In this document: positions 45,262 to 59,099 of the stretch, piece by piece
How positions within the stretch are numbered: the stretch's first letter is position 1
Layout of the letters: every line of letters starts with the position of its first letter
NCBI GenBank assembly: GCA_023376005.1
Contig: CM042160.1
Coordinates: forward strand, 84,227,229 to 84,291,228
Direction of reading: 5' to 3'
Length of the DNA stretch: 64,000 bases
Source of the DNA: Doryteuthis pealeii
Lineage: Eukaryota; Mollusca; Cephalopoda; Myopsida; Loliginidae
Translations under genes and position numbers: made by a program
Notes under the pieces: generated by a model
Told to the model about the DNA's origin: nothing
What the model saw: the letters and a program-made list of their open reading frames with translations, nothing else
The model's database searches: none

Positions 45262-45825
45262 ACTAGTTGGTTGGCTCGATGTATTTTATGGCATGCCAAA
45301 CCTTGCTGGGTTATTTTATGCCGAAAACGTTTTGTTTTATTCATTTTTGATGGGTATAGACATTTTTTTAAATCACAATTTTTAGACATTTATTAAACTC
45401 ATGTTTTTTAAAAATGTAATCCATAGATGGGGTCCTAACAGGTACTACCAATCCGGGCCAGGGTTGACCTAGGAGTAATAGCGATGAAGTGGTAATCCAC
45501 ACTCCACAGAGCTACAGAACTGGAACTTCACTATTAGATGCAGTTTACCGTGATATATAGAACAAAGGTAGATGGGTAAGTTGGTAGATGAGTAGATATA
45601 TATTTACCAACCCCTCCGCACGAGCAGGATGTGACACAAGGTCAATTTCTTAAGCGGAGTTTAACTGGTTTGAATTCAGAGTTTTTCCTTCTCCTAGACC
45701 GGTTGCCTAACCAAGGTTAAAGAGCCCAGTCTGCCCTGCTATTTATCCATAGCTGGAGGGAGAGTAAGATTCATACCTTTCCCAAGGGTATTAGCGCTAT
45801 GTGAAATGCAATTACCACATCCAGA
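45262..45825. repeat. repeat B (plus) followed by SINE2 (minus)
   Basis: 45262-45560 is repeat B with a GGTTGG start and CCAATCCGGGCCAGG. 45596-45825 is SINE2 reversed, with CCTAGACCGGTTGCC and CCATAGCTGGAGG. Confidence 0.75.
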
Positions 45826-46500
45826 TGAGTAGATGAGTAGATAAGTGAGTAGTTAGGTAGATTGGTTGATAAAAAGAAAGAAAAAAAGAAAGAACGATAG
45901 AAAGAAAGAAAATCACAGAAACGAATCAATTGTTTATTCATTTAATTTCAATAAATAATGTAAAAGAAAATCAATAATTCTGTGGCCTAGAAATAAAAAT
46001 AGCATTTCTTTGAGACAACAGATACAATGGAAGCTCGGTTCTCATCTAAAAAAATCCAAAGAAATAAAATCTTTCTTCATCAAACATTTTCACAACACAT
46101 TATTTATTATTTTTTAAAACAAATCTTTTGCAATTATTTGTCTGTATTTATTTAGATGAGGCTTGATATGAATAATTTTGATATTTCGGACTGTTGTCCT
46201 CATTGTATTGTGGTATGTATAAACACAATATTAAGGCCACTGTAACCTCGGGCATTGTTTTGGTGTTTCTTATTTACCTTAAAATAAAGTCATCAGCATT
46301 CGATAACCTTGAGTTCATTATTAAAATCTTTTGAAATTAACATTTCTTATTTTTGTCAATCAATTCTCCAAACTTAAAATGTAGGTACGAACCAGAAAAT
46401 GATGCTAATTTGCTTTTTTTTATAATCATAATCCAGTTATCAGATGTTTTAAAGTAATTTTACTTTCGTTGCAATTATCTTGACAACCAGACAGTAACCT
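45826..46500. other. intergenic sequence
   Basis: GAAA-rich tract near 45880 and one arm of the 44880-type repeat. No gene seen. Confidence 0.5.
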
Positions 46501-47377
46501 ACAGTAACAAACAGATGCAAAAAGTCGCTGCTGAGGTTTCTCTTACGGAAAAAGGACAAGAGTTGCAAGTTATGCAACCATCATTCATGTCAGACACACA
46601 AAACCAGGAGAGTGGAGAATCGCAAACAGAAATCTGATGTAAGAAGTATTGAGAATTCTGAGGTAGAGGGGTTGTCGTCCTTTGTCTGCGAGCCTCTGTT
46701 TCAAACAACCAATCACAAGCTAGAATACTTTGGCGGTAAACCCAAAGTGTGAAACTCAGCCCTTTTCTGCTCGACCAGCATCGAAGACGGACCACAAATT
46801 GAACGTCTCTCATATCCAGCATTGCGACAGAGAAGCCGTACCAGGGGATCCGATAATTCACCCTACCTCAGGAGTCAGCTAAGTTATTTTACAAATCATC
46901 TACATTTGTGCAGACGCACTAAAAGTTTGCAACCCTTTATTGTTATATATTTTGTAATACAAGTTTTTATTCACATTCTAGTTTGTTCGTTTATTCTTAA
47001 CTCTTGAACTGTCTGCCACCATTCGTGGTTAAAATCTTTATGGAAGCGGATGCAGAAAGGTGCAGTCGATGTTTCTGTTACTGAAAAATGGACAGGAGTT
47101 GCCAATTATGAAAACATCATCCATATCAGACACACAAACCCAGGAGAATGCTCTTTTATGTCTCAGCTGCCTGCAGGATAACTTTGAGAAACTGGAGCTC
47201 CTCAAGATTCACATGCAAGACATCCATTTTGTAAACGAAACAGAAGTGTACACAGGCAACTATTGTACCGCTCCATCTCCCAACGTGTGTGTCTTAAATG
47301 ATTACACGAAAGTGCGCCTGAAGCAGAAAACAGGGAAGTCCCCACCGAGGTGCCATAACCTTTATACGCATTTATAG
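46500..47377 (+). pseudogene. C2H2 zinc-finger gene fragment, upstream part
   Basis: A frame from the ATG at 47060 encodes 105 residues with one C2H2-like unit, CLSCLQDNFEKLELLKIHMQ followed by DIH. It has 13 residues between the second Cys and first His instead of the usual 12. The following APSPNVCVLNDYTKV block recurs at 47805-47850. The stretch 46530-46620 is a diverged duplicate of 47065-47150. I cannot assign a named gene. Duplication, a short frame and the odd finger spacing suggest a decayed or lineage-specific zinc-finger gene. Confidence 0.5.
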
Positions 47378-47637
47378 AGTATTTTTTGTTTAAAAAATAA
47401 ATAATCCTTATTCTGGGGAGCCATGTAAATTAGTGCGAGTTATGTCCCTTACCTTGTTCACGGGTTTCTTATTGTGAGGGTACATTTACCATTTTACACC
47501 GCCTGCAAACTGTCACGTGTTATTATAGCAGTAAATATGATTGCGTTAGCAGGCAAATTTGAAATACAACGTGCATTCTGTGAAGGAAACTGTTACAGTT
47601 TTGCTTATGCGAATAAATAACACATCAAGTAATCCAG
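47378..47637 (+). repeat. 200-bp sequence duplicated downstream
   Basis: From about 47330 to 47560 the sequence matches 49188-49395: AGTCCCCACCGAGG, TTATACGCATTTA, then CATTTTACACCGCC. It marks a segmental duplication around the zinc-finger locus. Confidence 0.7.
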
Positions 47638-47769
47638 TTGAACGTCATCTGGTGGAATAACCACTTCCGCCTTTTTATCATCACAACTGAAAGATGGCCG
47701 AAACGGTGCTTCCGTTTCTTATCAAAACAATGTCTGAAATGGTGCTTCCGTTTCTTATTAACCAATATA

Positions 47770-48821
47770 CCACAGAAACAGAAGTCTTCACGGTCAACTA
47801 TTATAACACCCCCATCGACCAACGTGTTTGTCTTAAATGATCACACGAAAGTAGTTAATCAGAATCCGTCATTTTTGGCCATTAAATATCCGTGCAGTTT
47901 GTGCTCAGAGGATTTTACAAGTATCGACGTTCTGACTGAACATAAGTACACTCACGGCCTACTAATATTGTACGGCCCCACATGATACATTAAGAGGCAA
48001 AAATTAACAGGCCAATTGGCCTGATAGTCAATCTGTAGGTTTAGGCTGGAAAATGTTAAAAGTATACAAAAATACACAAACTGTTTTCTTTTTTTTTCTT
48101 CAGAAATGTAATATGAAAGGATTAACAATTTTTGTAAACAAATTATCGCGAAAAACTTTAAAAAATCAATATTTAAATGCAAAAAGTTATGCGTTAGTAA
48201 TTTTACCAAACTAGCGTCTTAGGCAAAACAGACCGTATACGTGATTGAAAAGCATAAAAACAAGGTAAATTACAGCCGTTTATAATTCGTAGATTAGTGA
48301 AAGACAAAGTATAAATAACGTATTTTAATTTTGAAAAGAATTAAAATTAAATTAAAATAATGACTAATAAATTCTAGCGGTATTATTTTATTATTTTCTA
48401 TTAAATTTTTAAAGTTACCTTCCTTTCTGCGTCAAGTTTATAAGCGACCCAGAATGAGCTAAAATATAATCGGCCTGTTATTTTTTGCCTCTTACTGTAT
48501 CATATGGGGCCGTATAATACTAGTAGGCCGTGGTACACTCACAATGAAACCAGTTCATCAAATGATTGTGTGGAGTGTGCAGTCCCTTTCCAAACCCCTT
48601 GGAATTACAGTAAAATTTGCAATGTTCTCATCAATGCTTACCTGGGAAAATTCCCTCTCAAGGTTATCAAGTCAGAATTGAGCATGAGGGTCTCCAAAAA
48701 GAATATGAAACGTCGTCACCAACCAAGAATATTCTGCAACAGAAAGAAATCTAGAAAAGCCTTCATAGAACGAAAAATAGAGGATAAATTGACCAAAGAA
48801 ATTCCACTTTCCAAGACGTAA
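47770..48821 (+). pseudogene. C2H2 zinc-finger coding exon split by a transposon
   Basis: The frame before 47952 ends YPCSLCSEDFTSIDVLTEHK then YTH, a canonical C2H2 finger (C-x2-C-x12-H-x3-H). An element of 580 bp interrupts it. After 48533 the reading continues in frame with NETSSSNDCVECAVPFQTPW and a Lys/Arg-rich stretch (KKNMKRRHQPRIFCNRKKSR), ending at 48821. Skipping the insertion restores one frame, so the element landed in coding sequence. I recognise no specific protein. The gene is probably dead, unless the insert is spliced out. Confidence 0.6.
47953..48532. mobile_element. 580-bp non-autonomous terminal-inverted-repeat DNA transposon
   Basis: Inverted ends CACGGCCTACTA and TAGTAGGCCGTG. 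The terminal similarity extends about 65 bp (GGCCCCACATGATACATTAA and its partner). GTACACT occurs on both sides (47946-47952 and 48533-48539), an apparent 7-8 bp target duplication suggestive of the hAT superfamily. No transposase is encoded. Confidence 0.82.
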
Positions 48822-49395
48822 AAGATTTTCAGGTTCACCTGAAGATCTATTTGGAATCAGTGCTTACTCGATACATGTTCCACAAGACCAAATGGTATTT
48901 ACAACCGAGGAATAGCTGATGAGTCCCCTGTCCCTGCATTACATCTACCGCAGCACCGAGTATGGTTACACCAATTCCATGAAGACATTCTTCAAGCCTG
49001 ATGAGCTACATAAATATGTGATGGACAACCACAACCACCAATTTTACCACTGTTCATCATACAAGATTTCTGACTCAGAATATTAATGTCAAGGAATTCT
49101 ACTTGATCTAAAATCACAAAGGTGATTTTCAAAACTGTGGAATGGTGAACACACAAAATTGTGTTGTTGCAGAAAGCAGAGACCAAGGAAGTCCCCACTG
49201 AGGAGCCATAACGTTTATACGCATTTACAGATTATTCTTTTAGAAAATAAATAATGTAAATTAGGGCGAGTAGTCTCCCTTGCTTTGTTCATGGGTGTCT
49301 TATTGGGATTGCACATTCATCGTTTTACACCGCCTTCAGACAGCCACATGTTATTATAGCGGCAACTAAGATTACGTTAGCAGACAAATTTGAGG
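48822..49395 (+). pseudogene. degenerate downstream coding remnant of the zinc-finger locus
   Basis: Short open pieces DFQVHLKIYLESVLTRYMFH and, in another frame, HYIYRSTEYGYTNSMKTFF followed by KPDELHKYVMDNHNHQFYHC (stop at about 49087) suggest one broken coding stretch. The duplicated 200-bp block follows at 49188-49395. Function unknown. Confidence 0.4.
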
Positions 49396-50046
49396 AGAAA
49401 AAGATGTAAGCACTTATAAGTAAATTCTCTCTACTTATTCAAATTATTGAATGAAAAGTATTATTGAAATTGTTTATATTTGTTTGTAGATTCACGTTGA
49501 AGGAAGTTGAAGAAGCCACGAGTCTTATTTGAACACTAATTGGGAATAAGTATAAGTGAATATGAATTGCCACTCATATTTATGGACTTTCCTAATACTA
49601 GCAGCATGATGTTTTGGGTAAAAATTGATCAATGAGAAATGATATAGGATGCATTTAAGGTCGTTGGTAATTGTCCTGAAATCACTTGCAATTTGAACTT
49701 TCTGCGACCAAGACCTACAGAGGAGAATTTCAAGGAATGCAAGAGAATTTCCGCTACAAGGGGTATCTACTGAAACTACACTCTTTTCTACCTAAGATTT
49801 CAAGGAATTAAACAAGGATTAACTTACTAAAACCCATACTCAATATAAACTTGGATTTATCAACAGAGAGACTGACCTACAAATAGGGGAAACAGTAGGG
49901 ATCGAACCCACTATTAATGAATTGCCAATCCTTACAAAAGCAGAAACTTTGATTAAATATTTGATACCAGTGAATATAGTATGTTATTTAAATGAAGTAC
50001 TGTTATAAAAGCAGTATCACCACAGCATAGACCAGTGGATCTATTA

Positions 50047-50100
<54 letters not shown>

Positions 50101-50840
50101 GACATAACAACGTCTATTCCATAGATGATTCTACTTGATAAAAGTGGATGTTAATAGAAATTTGCTTACGTTGAAATCCCGCAAAATATTTACATTCCAT
50201 CTAAGACTTAAGAAAAGAACGTGTGAAGGTCGAAGTTCAGCAATGATTCGGGTATCAGTTCCACTTCCTTTTCTTCCTTCCATTCGGTAAGCCTTCAGCA
50301 CCGCCTCTTATTTCGAATGGACGCATCAAGACGATACACTTTACTCGGATTCTCTGGAATGATTAAAAAAAAAAAAAAAGAAAAAGATAAAGATTGAGTC
50401 TGGATTATAAAAAGGGTTATGTTCAAATTCTGTGAAGGCTCCCCACCACGACATGAAGACTCTCGAGTTCGTCAAGAGACACCTAAAGAAGACCGGAGGG
50501 CACATCGGCCGAAACGTTGTTTCTAATAATGCGAATCACAATGGCGTAGTAGAAGGTTATTTTCATGTCTGTATTATGTCATAAGCTCTGATATTTTATT
50601 CTTTACAAATTCTAAGATTAAAGAGAAAATAAGAATAAAATCGACCACTCACCTCGGAGTTAATGATAGAAAATAAACATATCTTTATCTTTATCTATAT
50701 CTATCAATTAATCTACCTATCTATGTGAGTGTAATTGAAAGTAAAAATAATTTTTTTAAAAATTCCTCAGCCGGTAAACTATTTTGGGTTAAAATTGCAT
50801 TAGTTATACAGCTAAGGGTTAAAATTGCAAATCGTCGTCA
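49396..50840. other. intergenic sequence with CA microsatellite
   Basis: CA repeat at about 50053-50097. Near 50500 a CGGCCGAAACGTTGT block resembles a decayed hammerhead 3' half. No gene seen. Confidence 0.5.
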
Positions 50841-50854
50841 AAATTAAAACAGAA

Positions 50855-51215
50855 AAATTTAATTATTACCAAGGACACGATTTGTTATTTTTTACTTAAA
50901 TTTTAACCGTTAGTTGTGTTTTTAACCGTTTTTCATTGGACGTTATTTTCATACAGAGGGTCGCAAGAGAACTAATTTTTAAGGGAGATAAATATTTTCC
51001 GAGAATTTATTAACATAAAAAAAAAACACGGATTATTGCACGTCACCTGTAATATTGAAATAGAAAGTACGTTTTTTGTTTGTACGTGTTTATTAATTCT
51101 GACTAGTCTTGTCATTCATATATTTTATTTTATCTATCCCCCCTAAACACAACTAACGGATAAAATTTAAGTTAAAAATAACATAAATCGTGTCTTTAGT
51201 AATGATTAAATTCAT
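50855..51215. repeat. foldback element
   Basis: Arms: ACTTAAATTTTAACCGTTAG with inverted partner CTAACGGATAAAATTTAAG, extended outward by GGACACGATTT and its complement. Confidence 0.8.
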
Positions 51216-52149
51216 TAAAATCTACGCCAAAGCCAAATTTTTGTTCCGTTTTAACTTAGCTAGGTATAGATATATTATAAACAGGTGTTTTACTTTAAAA
51301 ACTTTCAATTTATTTGATTTTGTTCAATCGCAATGAATATTATTAGACGAGTTGATTCTTACTGCGTTAAGTAGATTTCTTCATAATGAATTTCTTGTTG
51401 TGTAAAAGTATCAAGTAAAATTAAGACGTTCTTTAGAATTATTTTGATATTGATATTTAAAGATTAATATCTAATGTCTATTTCAGTAATTAAAAAGACA
51501 TAAAACCATAAAAAGTAGAAAGAAAAAGAAAAAAAAGATAGAAATAATATACAAAAACAAAAGCTGTATTGAAACCACATTATTATTTTTTTTTATTTTT
51601 AAATATCTTTCTATTTGCGTTTATTTGATAGATCTAAACAAAATAATTAGTTACGATTTAACCTTTTCTAGTCCAAGGGAGACAACTCTGGAAAAAAATG
51701 TCAGAAGTTGCCTCCCTTGAATGGCGAGCGAGTTTTTTTCTCAGATTTACTATTTTTATGTATAATAAAAAAGGATGAAAGAGAAATAATGCTATGAAGA
51801 AGCACAGAACTCGATGTTAAATATTTCTGAAGATTAATATTTGATATTGATATTTAAACATTGATAATCAATATCAATATCAATATTTTATAATATTTAA
51901 TACCTAAATTAATACTGATTCAAAATAATAATGATTTAATATTTAAAGTAATCACATTTAATATTCAACATTATTATTTTCATATTAATATTCAAAGATT
52001 AATATTAGGGATATCCAAAAATTCGGCTGCTTTTTATTTTAAAAACGAATTAAAATTTATTAAACCGCTCAATTTCGAGCGCGTATGGCCATAAACGCTG
52101 TTTAAAGATGTTGTAAATTCCATGTTTACAAAACATATCAGAATATTGA
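51216..52149. other. AT-rich intergenic sequence
   Basis: Short GATATT-type simple repeats near 51840-51900. No gene or named repeat. Confidence 0.5.
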
Positions 52150-52870
52150 AAAAAAGAAATTGCCAAAAATTAGGGAATTTTCCGATTTTAATGAAATTTT
52201 CAGTAGTGATTTATCAATGAATGAATTTTATAATGAATCAGTTATTTTATTTCAAAACTTTAATTACGTATTTCTGCTATGTTAAATTAATTTATAAAAT
52301 TCATTTAAAATATGAGCAGCATGATGTTAAGTTTGAAATGTCATATTATTAGATTAAACATTTTTTTTTTTGATAACTACTTAATATCAATCACCCATAT
52401 TTCTTTGGCCGAAAACTATATTGGAAATTTAGCGACCCCCTTTTAAACAGAACAGATATTGATGTATATTATTTTTCTTTTATTAAATAATTATCGAAAT
52501 GAATAAAAAAAATCTCCCAAAATATTTTTTTTAGTTTTTATTTTCATTTTATTTTTCGATATTCGATACATATTTACTACAAGAACAGATTCATTAAGAA
52601 TATTTTTTCTTGTATTCACACCGGTCTTTCACTTTTTATTTATACAGAAAATAGTATCAATCACATATATACCACACGGATATATTACGCCCCAAAAATA
52701 AGATGGGATCTAAGTTAAGTGACCTAAAAAAAAATCACCTGAAAAAAAAAAAAAAAAGATTTGAAATAAAATAACTGATGAATTATAACATTCATTCATT
52801 GTTAAGTCAACACTGAAAATTTCATTAAAATCGGACAATTCCCTGATTTTTGATAATTTTTTTTTCAAAA
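52150..52870. repeat. foldback element sharing arms with 14625-15040
   Basis: Arms carry TTTTAATGAAATTTTCAGT and ACTGAAAATTTCATTAAAA, with loop sequence of about 480 bp. A related single arm lies at about 53510-53640 and a fragment near 21420. Confidence 0.78.
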
Positions 52871-54372
52871 TGGGGGGTTAAATTCGTTTTGTAAAAACAC
52901 GGTTTTTTGACAACTTGGGTATACATAATTAATATCTAATATTATTTTTATAATGAAAAAGACATACAAACATAAGAAGTAGTAAGAAAAAGAACGGAAA
53001 CAAACCCCGTATTAAAACGGCATTATTCTTTTTTTTCTTCTTTTTTCTTTTAGAAGATATTTCTGTTAGTTTAATTGTTTAATTCATTTAAACGAAATTA
53101 TTGAAGTTATATTACATTTCAAGTTAAAGGGAGACAACTTTTTAAAAAAAATAAATGTTAGAAGTTACTTCCCTTGAATCGTGAACAGATTTTTCTCAAA
53201 TAAAGATCCAAGGAAGACAACTTTGCTAATAAACATTATAAGTTGTCTCCCTTTGACCATGAATTGTTTTTATCAGATTTTTCTTTTTTCATGTGAAATA
53301 AATAAAAAAAAAAGTAAGAGAAATAATCTTATAAAGAAGTACGGACAAAAGTGTTGAATATTTCCAAAAATTACTCTTTGAAGAAAAGAGAGAAATAATA
53401 ATACGGAGAAGCATAAAAATTGATCTTTAAGATTTCTAGATATGATAGGTATACCAAAGTTGTCGAAAAATCCGTGTTTTTACAATACAAACTTAACCCT
53501 TCCCCAGTTTAAAAAAAAAATACCAAAAATCAGGGAATTATCCGACTTTAATGAAGTTTTCAGTGTTGATTAAGCAATGAATGAATTTTAATATGCTTCA
53601 TTTATTTTATTTCATAATTGTTTTAAATGTATCACAAATAAATTACATATGTAATATTATTTTTCTTTTTTTTTCTTTTACTGATGCACATTATGTTACT
53701 ACTTTTCGATTAGGACAAAAATTTTACCTCAAATAATCGATTTAATTAATTCAAATTATTTTTTAAAATGAAAAGCAGACGAATTTTTGGGAATCCTTAG
53801 GATATGATCTTTTTTAGAAAAGAACTTAATATTGAAGATTTCCAAAACTGAGCCTTAAAAAAGAAAAAAAGAAAAAAAAAAGAAAAAAAAAAAGGAAATA
53901 ACATTTTGGAGAAGAACAGAAATGAAAGATTTCTGAAGTTGGACTTTTAAAGATGACCATAATTTCAGTTGTAGGTGAAATTTGTTAAATTTCGAGAAAA
54001 TCAAACGAGAAAATCAAACGTCTTTTAAAGATAAAAGCGAAACTAAGTCAACAGACGCCAATTATCATCTATGTAAGAAAATATATCGTTTCTTAAAATC
54101 AATAATTTCTTACAGAAAGATAGTTTTATTGCTAAGAAATTATTTATACAATTTTTTTTGTATACGGAAAGATATGCATGTCTTTGTGAGTTTATTTTGT
54201 ACTTGTTTTCTTGATTGAATTTTTGTTCTATGCGTAAATAAAATGTGTGCTGTTTATTTTAGCTGATGTGTTCGTTTTCGTTATTCATTTGGTAAATTTA
54301 AGGAAGATTGTTTGATTTTCTATGTTGTATTTGTTACCCCGAGTAACTGGACTTCGGGACAACTGATAACTG
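52871..54372. other. AT-rich intergenic sequence
   Basis: Contains the single foldback arm near 53510-53640 and poly-A rich tracts near 53860-53895. Short open frames show no family features. Confidence 0.5.
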
Positions 54373-54379
54373 GTGTCCG

Positions 54380-54391
54380 TCAGCAAGAAAT

Positions 54392-54488
<97 letters not shown>

Positions 54489-54618
54489 TAATGGTATATC
54501 AACCACTGTGGGTCATTTAATGCCAGAAAATGTTATTTCGGATGTCAGTAGTGGGTTTTTTTGGAGGTATTCGATTATGTTTAAAATTTCTTCAGGGTTT
54601 GTATTCCTAAAGAGGTGT

Positions 54619-54675
<57 letters not shown>
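54380..54675. repeat. CT, TA and GT microsatellites
   Basis: CT 54391-54433, TA 54434-54482, GT about 54616-54674, with a repeat B fragment (GGTATATCAACCACTGTGGG) between. Confidence 0.9.
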
Positions 54676-54676
<1 letters not shown>

Positions 54677-54689
54677 AACTTTTGATATA

Positions 54690-55180
54690 ATTAAATATAT
54701 TAAATTAAAAAGTCTAATGAAATCAAATACGAATACAAAAAAAGATTACACTTATTTTTACTTAATTCTAATTGATTTCAATATAAAATTATACATAGGA
54801 TTGCTTTTAACACGTTTGAGAATAAAACAATAATATTAGAAATCAATAACACAAAGTAATTATTTATTAAACACAGTTTTGTTAAAACTGGTATGCAAAT
54901 TATTTACACCATATACTATGACAACATTTATTTCTAATATATCATCATATATAATACATATTGCAGGATTTGAAACACATACATAACGTAGGATGTTTTG
55001 AGGCAAATCTATTAACGAACTTAACAGAGACATTATTAATAAATACGATGCTAATTAAGATTGAATGATATTTATTTGATAACTATTGAGAATATAATGT
55101 AAATAGCTAAGGGAATTGTGACGTTAGTGGTGATGTAGTTTTGGTTACAGACAGACAGAGAAATAATATCGATTATACTA
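54690..55180 (-). mobile_element. Helitron H1, diverged copy
   Basis: Interior H1 blocks (GTAATTATTTATTAAACACA, GATGCTAATTAAGATTGAAT) are present, but both termini have decayed. Confidence 0.55.
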
Positions 55181-55309
55181 TGAAGAAGAGTACAAATATT
55201 TCGGGAAAAAAATTATTTTAATAGACGTTCAATAAATTTCGTTGTTAACTATGCAAAAAAATTGCATAATTAGCGGCCACCAGAAAATTTTATAACCAGA
55301 GAGCTAAAC

Positions 55310-57212
<1,903 letters not shown>

Positions 57213-57989
57213 GCAAACGTATACCCCCCTCACTGGGAGCAAGTTTAAATGTAATGAAATATTGTATTACATAAGAAAAACTAAATAAGAACGAATATAA
57301 AAATATATTATTACCTATTCTAATGTTATCTTAATTGATTTCTATATAAAATTATATATATATGATTGCTTTTAATGCGTTTAAGAATAACATGATAGTT
57401 GGGGCCGGGTTAGCTCAGTCGGTAGAGCGTTCGGCTAGAAACCACAAGGTTCCTAGTTCGATACCAGTCCCCGCCAACTCAGCGTATGAGTAGCACAGGG
57501 ATCTGTGCGGTAAAGTAAGGAGCTGATGGAAGGTATGGCGCTCCACCTCAGATGCTAAAAACAATCTCCTTGGTCTAGCGCTATTGAAAAGGGGATAGAC
57601 TCCCTCGCTGACTGGCTGATACCGACTTTAGGCCGCCCCGACGACTTTACTTACTTATAAGAAATCAAAGACAGCAAGTGATTATTTATTAAACCCAGTT
57701 TTGTTAAAATCATTATGCAAATGATTCCCGCCGTAAATGTATATTTCTTAGAGACAGATGACACACATTTTAAATGCATTAATAATATGGACAGTTTTGC
57801 GGTAGATCTAACTCAGCTAGACTTTAATAGTGACATCGTTAACAAATAATATGCGAATTAAGATTGAATAATGACTATTTCGTAATCGTTGATAATATAA
57901 CTTAAATAATTAAAGAAATCGTGACGTCAGTGGTGACGTAGTTTCTGTTACAGACAGACAAACACATAATCTCCATTATAATAAGAAGA
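57213..57989 (-). mobile_element. Helitron H1 with SINE1 inserted
   Basis: Minus strand: A|TCTTCTTATTATAATGGAG at 57989, the GTCTGTAACAGAAACTACG subterminal block, and CTAG|T at 57213-57216. The SINE at 57408-57655 interrupts the GATAGT/TTAGAAATCA region that is continuous in other copies. Confidence 0.82.
57408..57655 (+). mobile_element. tRNA-derived SINE1
   Basis: The head contains GGTTAGCTCAGTCGGTAGAG (box A) and AGTTCGATACC (box B). The anticodon arm does not fold properly, so this is not a working tRNA gene. The body ends CCGACTTTAGGCCGCCCCG then ACTTTACTTACTT. Confidence 0.88.
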
Positions 57990-58189
57990 TGAAGAGTATA
58001 AAATATTATGGGAAAACTTTTACTATAAACGTTCAACAAATTTCGTTGTTAATTATGCAAGAAGTTTTTTTTCAATGACAAACATAAAATTTGAAAACTT
58101 CTAACCTAGGAAAAGAAATGAATGTTGTTTAAACTAAACAGAATAATTTCTAAAAACAAAGAAGAAAAGATGATTGTAAAAAAATAAGC

Positions 58190-58555
58190 TAGTTATCTCC
58201 CTTGTCTCTATCACTCTTCAACAGCAGAATTTCTAAACTAGTTTACTATGAAAATGCATTGTAAATGAGTTTAATATAAAAAATACATTAGAAGTGATTT
58301 TACTACAAAAATGCATTGGAAATCTTCATTATGATATTAAGATATTAAAAAATGTTTCATTTGGTCTTTTGACCATTTTCAAAATCTAAAATAATATCTT
58401 AATATCATAATGAAGATTTCCAATGCATTTTTGTAGTAAAATCACTTCTAATGTATTTTTATATTAAACTCATTTACAATGCATTTTCATAGTAAACTAG
58501 TTTAGAAATTCTGCTGTTGAAGAGTGATAGAGACAAGGGAGATAACTAGCTTAAT
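58190..58555. repeat. near-perfect foldback element
   Basis: Arms of about 170 bp starting TAGTTATCTCCCTTGTCTCT and ending AGAGACAAGGGAGATAACTA, with a loop of only about 40 bp (TTTCATTTGGTCTTTTGACC). Confidence 0.92.
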
Positions 58556-58762
58556 TTTTTTCCCATCATCCTTTATTAGTTTGACAACTTTATTGTATTT
58601 TCTTGTTTATAATTGTGCATTTAATGTGAAACATCTGACAGAGAATGTCTTTGCGTTTTGATGTTATAAATGTCCAATAAAATTTTGCATGTGTTCCCTA
58701 GCAACAAACAAACAAAAAACAATAAAACATAATAAATACGAAAGTATATTATAATAACTCAC

Positions 58763-58817
58763 CAGCTTCTGCTAAGACCAAGAAAGTTGCCAAAAAGGCA
58801 ACTATAGAGAAATCCAT
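58763..58817 (-). CDS. second signal-peptide first exon (paralogous or alternative)
   Basis: ATG at 58817-58815 with A at -3 and G at +4. It encodes MDFSIVAFLATFLVLAEA plus the first base of a codon, then a GTGAGT donor. Length (55 bp, 18 codons plus one base), splice phase and the M-x-F-S start match exon 1 of the lipid transfer gene at 15190-15244. No LPD_N exons were recognised between 15.3 and 58.7 kb, so the downstream exons are not known. It could be an alternative first exon feeding exon 2 at 9890, or the remnant of a tandem copy. A small unrelated secreted-protein gene is also possible. Confidence 0.6.
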
Positions 58818-58892
58818 TATTAACCAACAATAATGTTGGTCTTTTTAGTCACTCTTTGAGTCTACAGACTGGAGATTAAATGGGTTTCCATT

Positions 58893-58907
58893 GATATATA
58901 TATATAT
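58893..58907 (-). promoter_or_regulatory. TATA-like sequence upstream of second signal exon
   Basis: A TATATATA tract lies about 76-90 bp upstream of the ATG, with a CCAGTCTG initiator-like sequence about 30 bp downstream. This is the same layout as the promoter at 15331. A short microsatellite could mimic it. Confidence 0.4.
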
Positions 58908-59099
58908 TTCTCGACGACAATAGTTGAGCAAAGTTCAAAGCCTAGAAAATGGCTTCACTAACGTATTGTGTTAGTTGGCCTTTGACATGAATTTAGACCA
59001 GTGAAAATTACCCGGATGATCGTAAATAATCATTTTGTTTTGTTGTCTACTTGACTCAATTCTCAATTCTCGTTCAAAAACACAATTTGAAATTATTAT

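Noticed and set aside
50480..50525. Hammerhead ribozyme
   Set aside because: Same 3' half as near 6780, but the core position reads CTAAAGA and the flanks do not pair.
57408..57480. Functional tRNA gene
   Set aside because: A and B boxes are present but the anticodon arm does not pair and the sequence continues into a shared SINE body.
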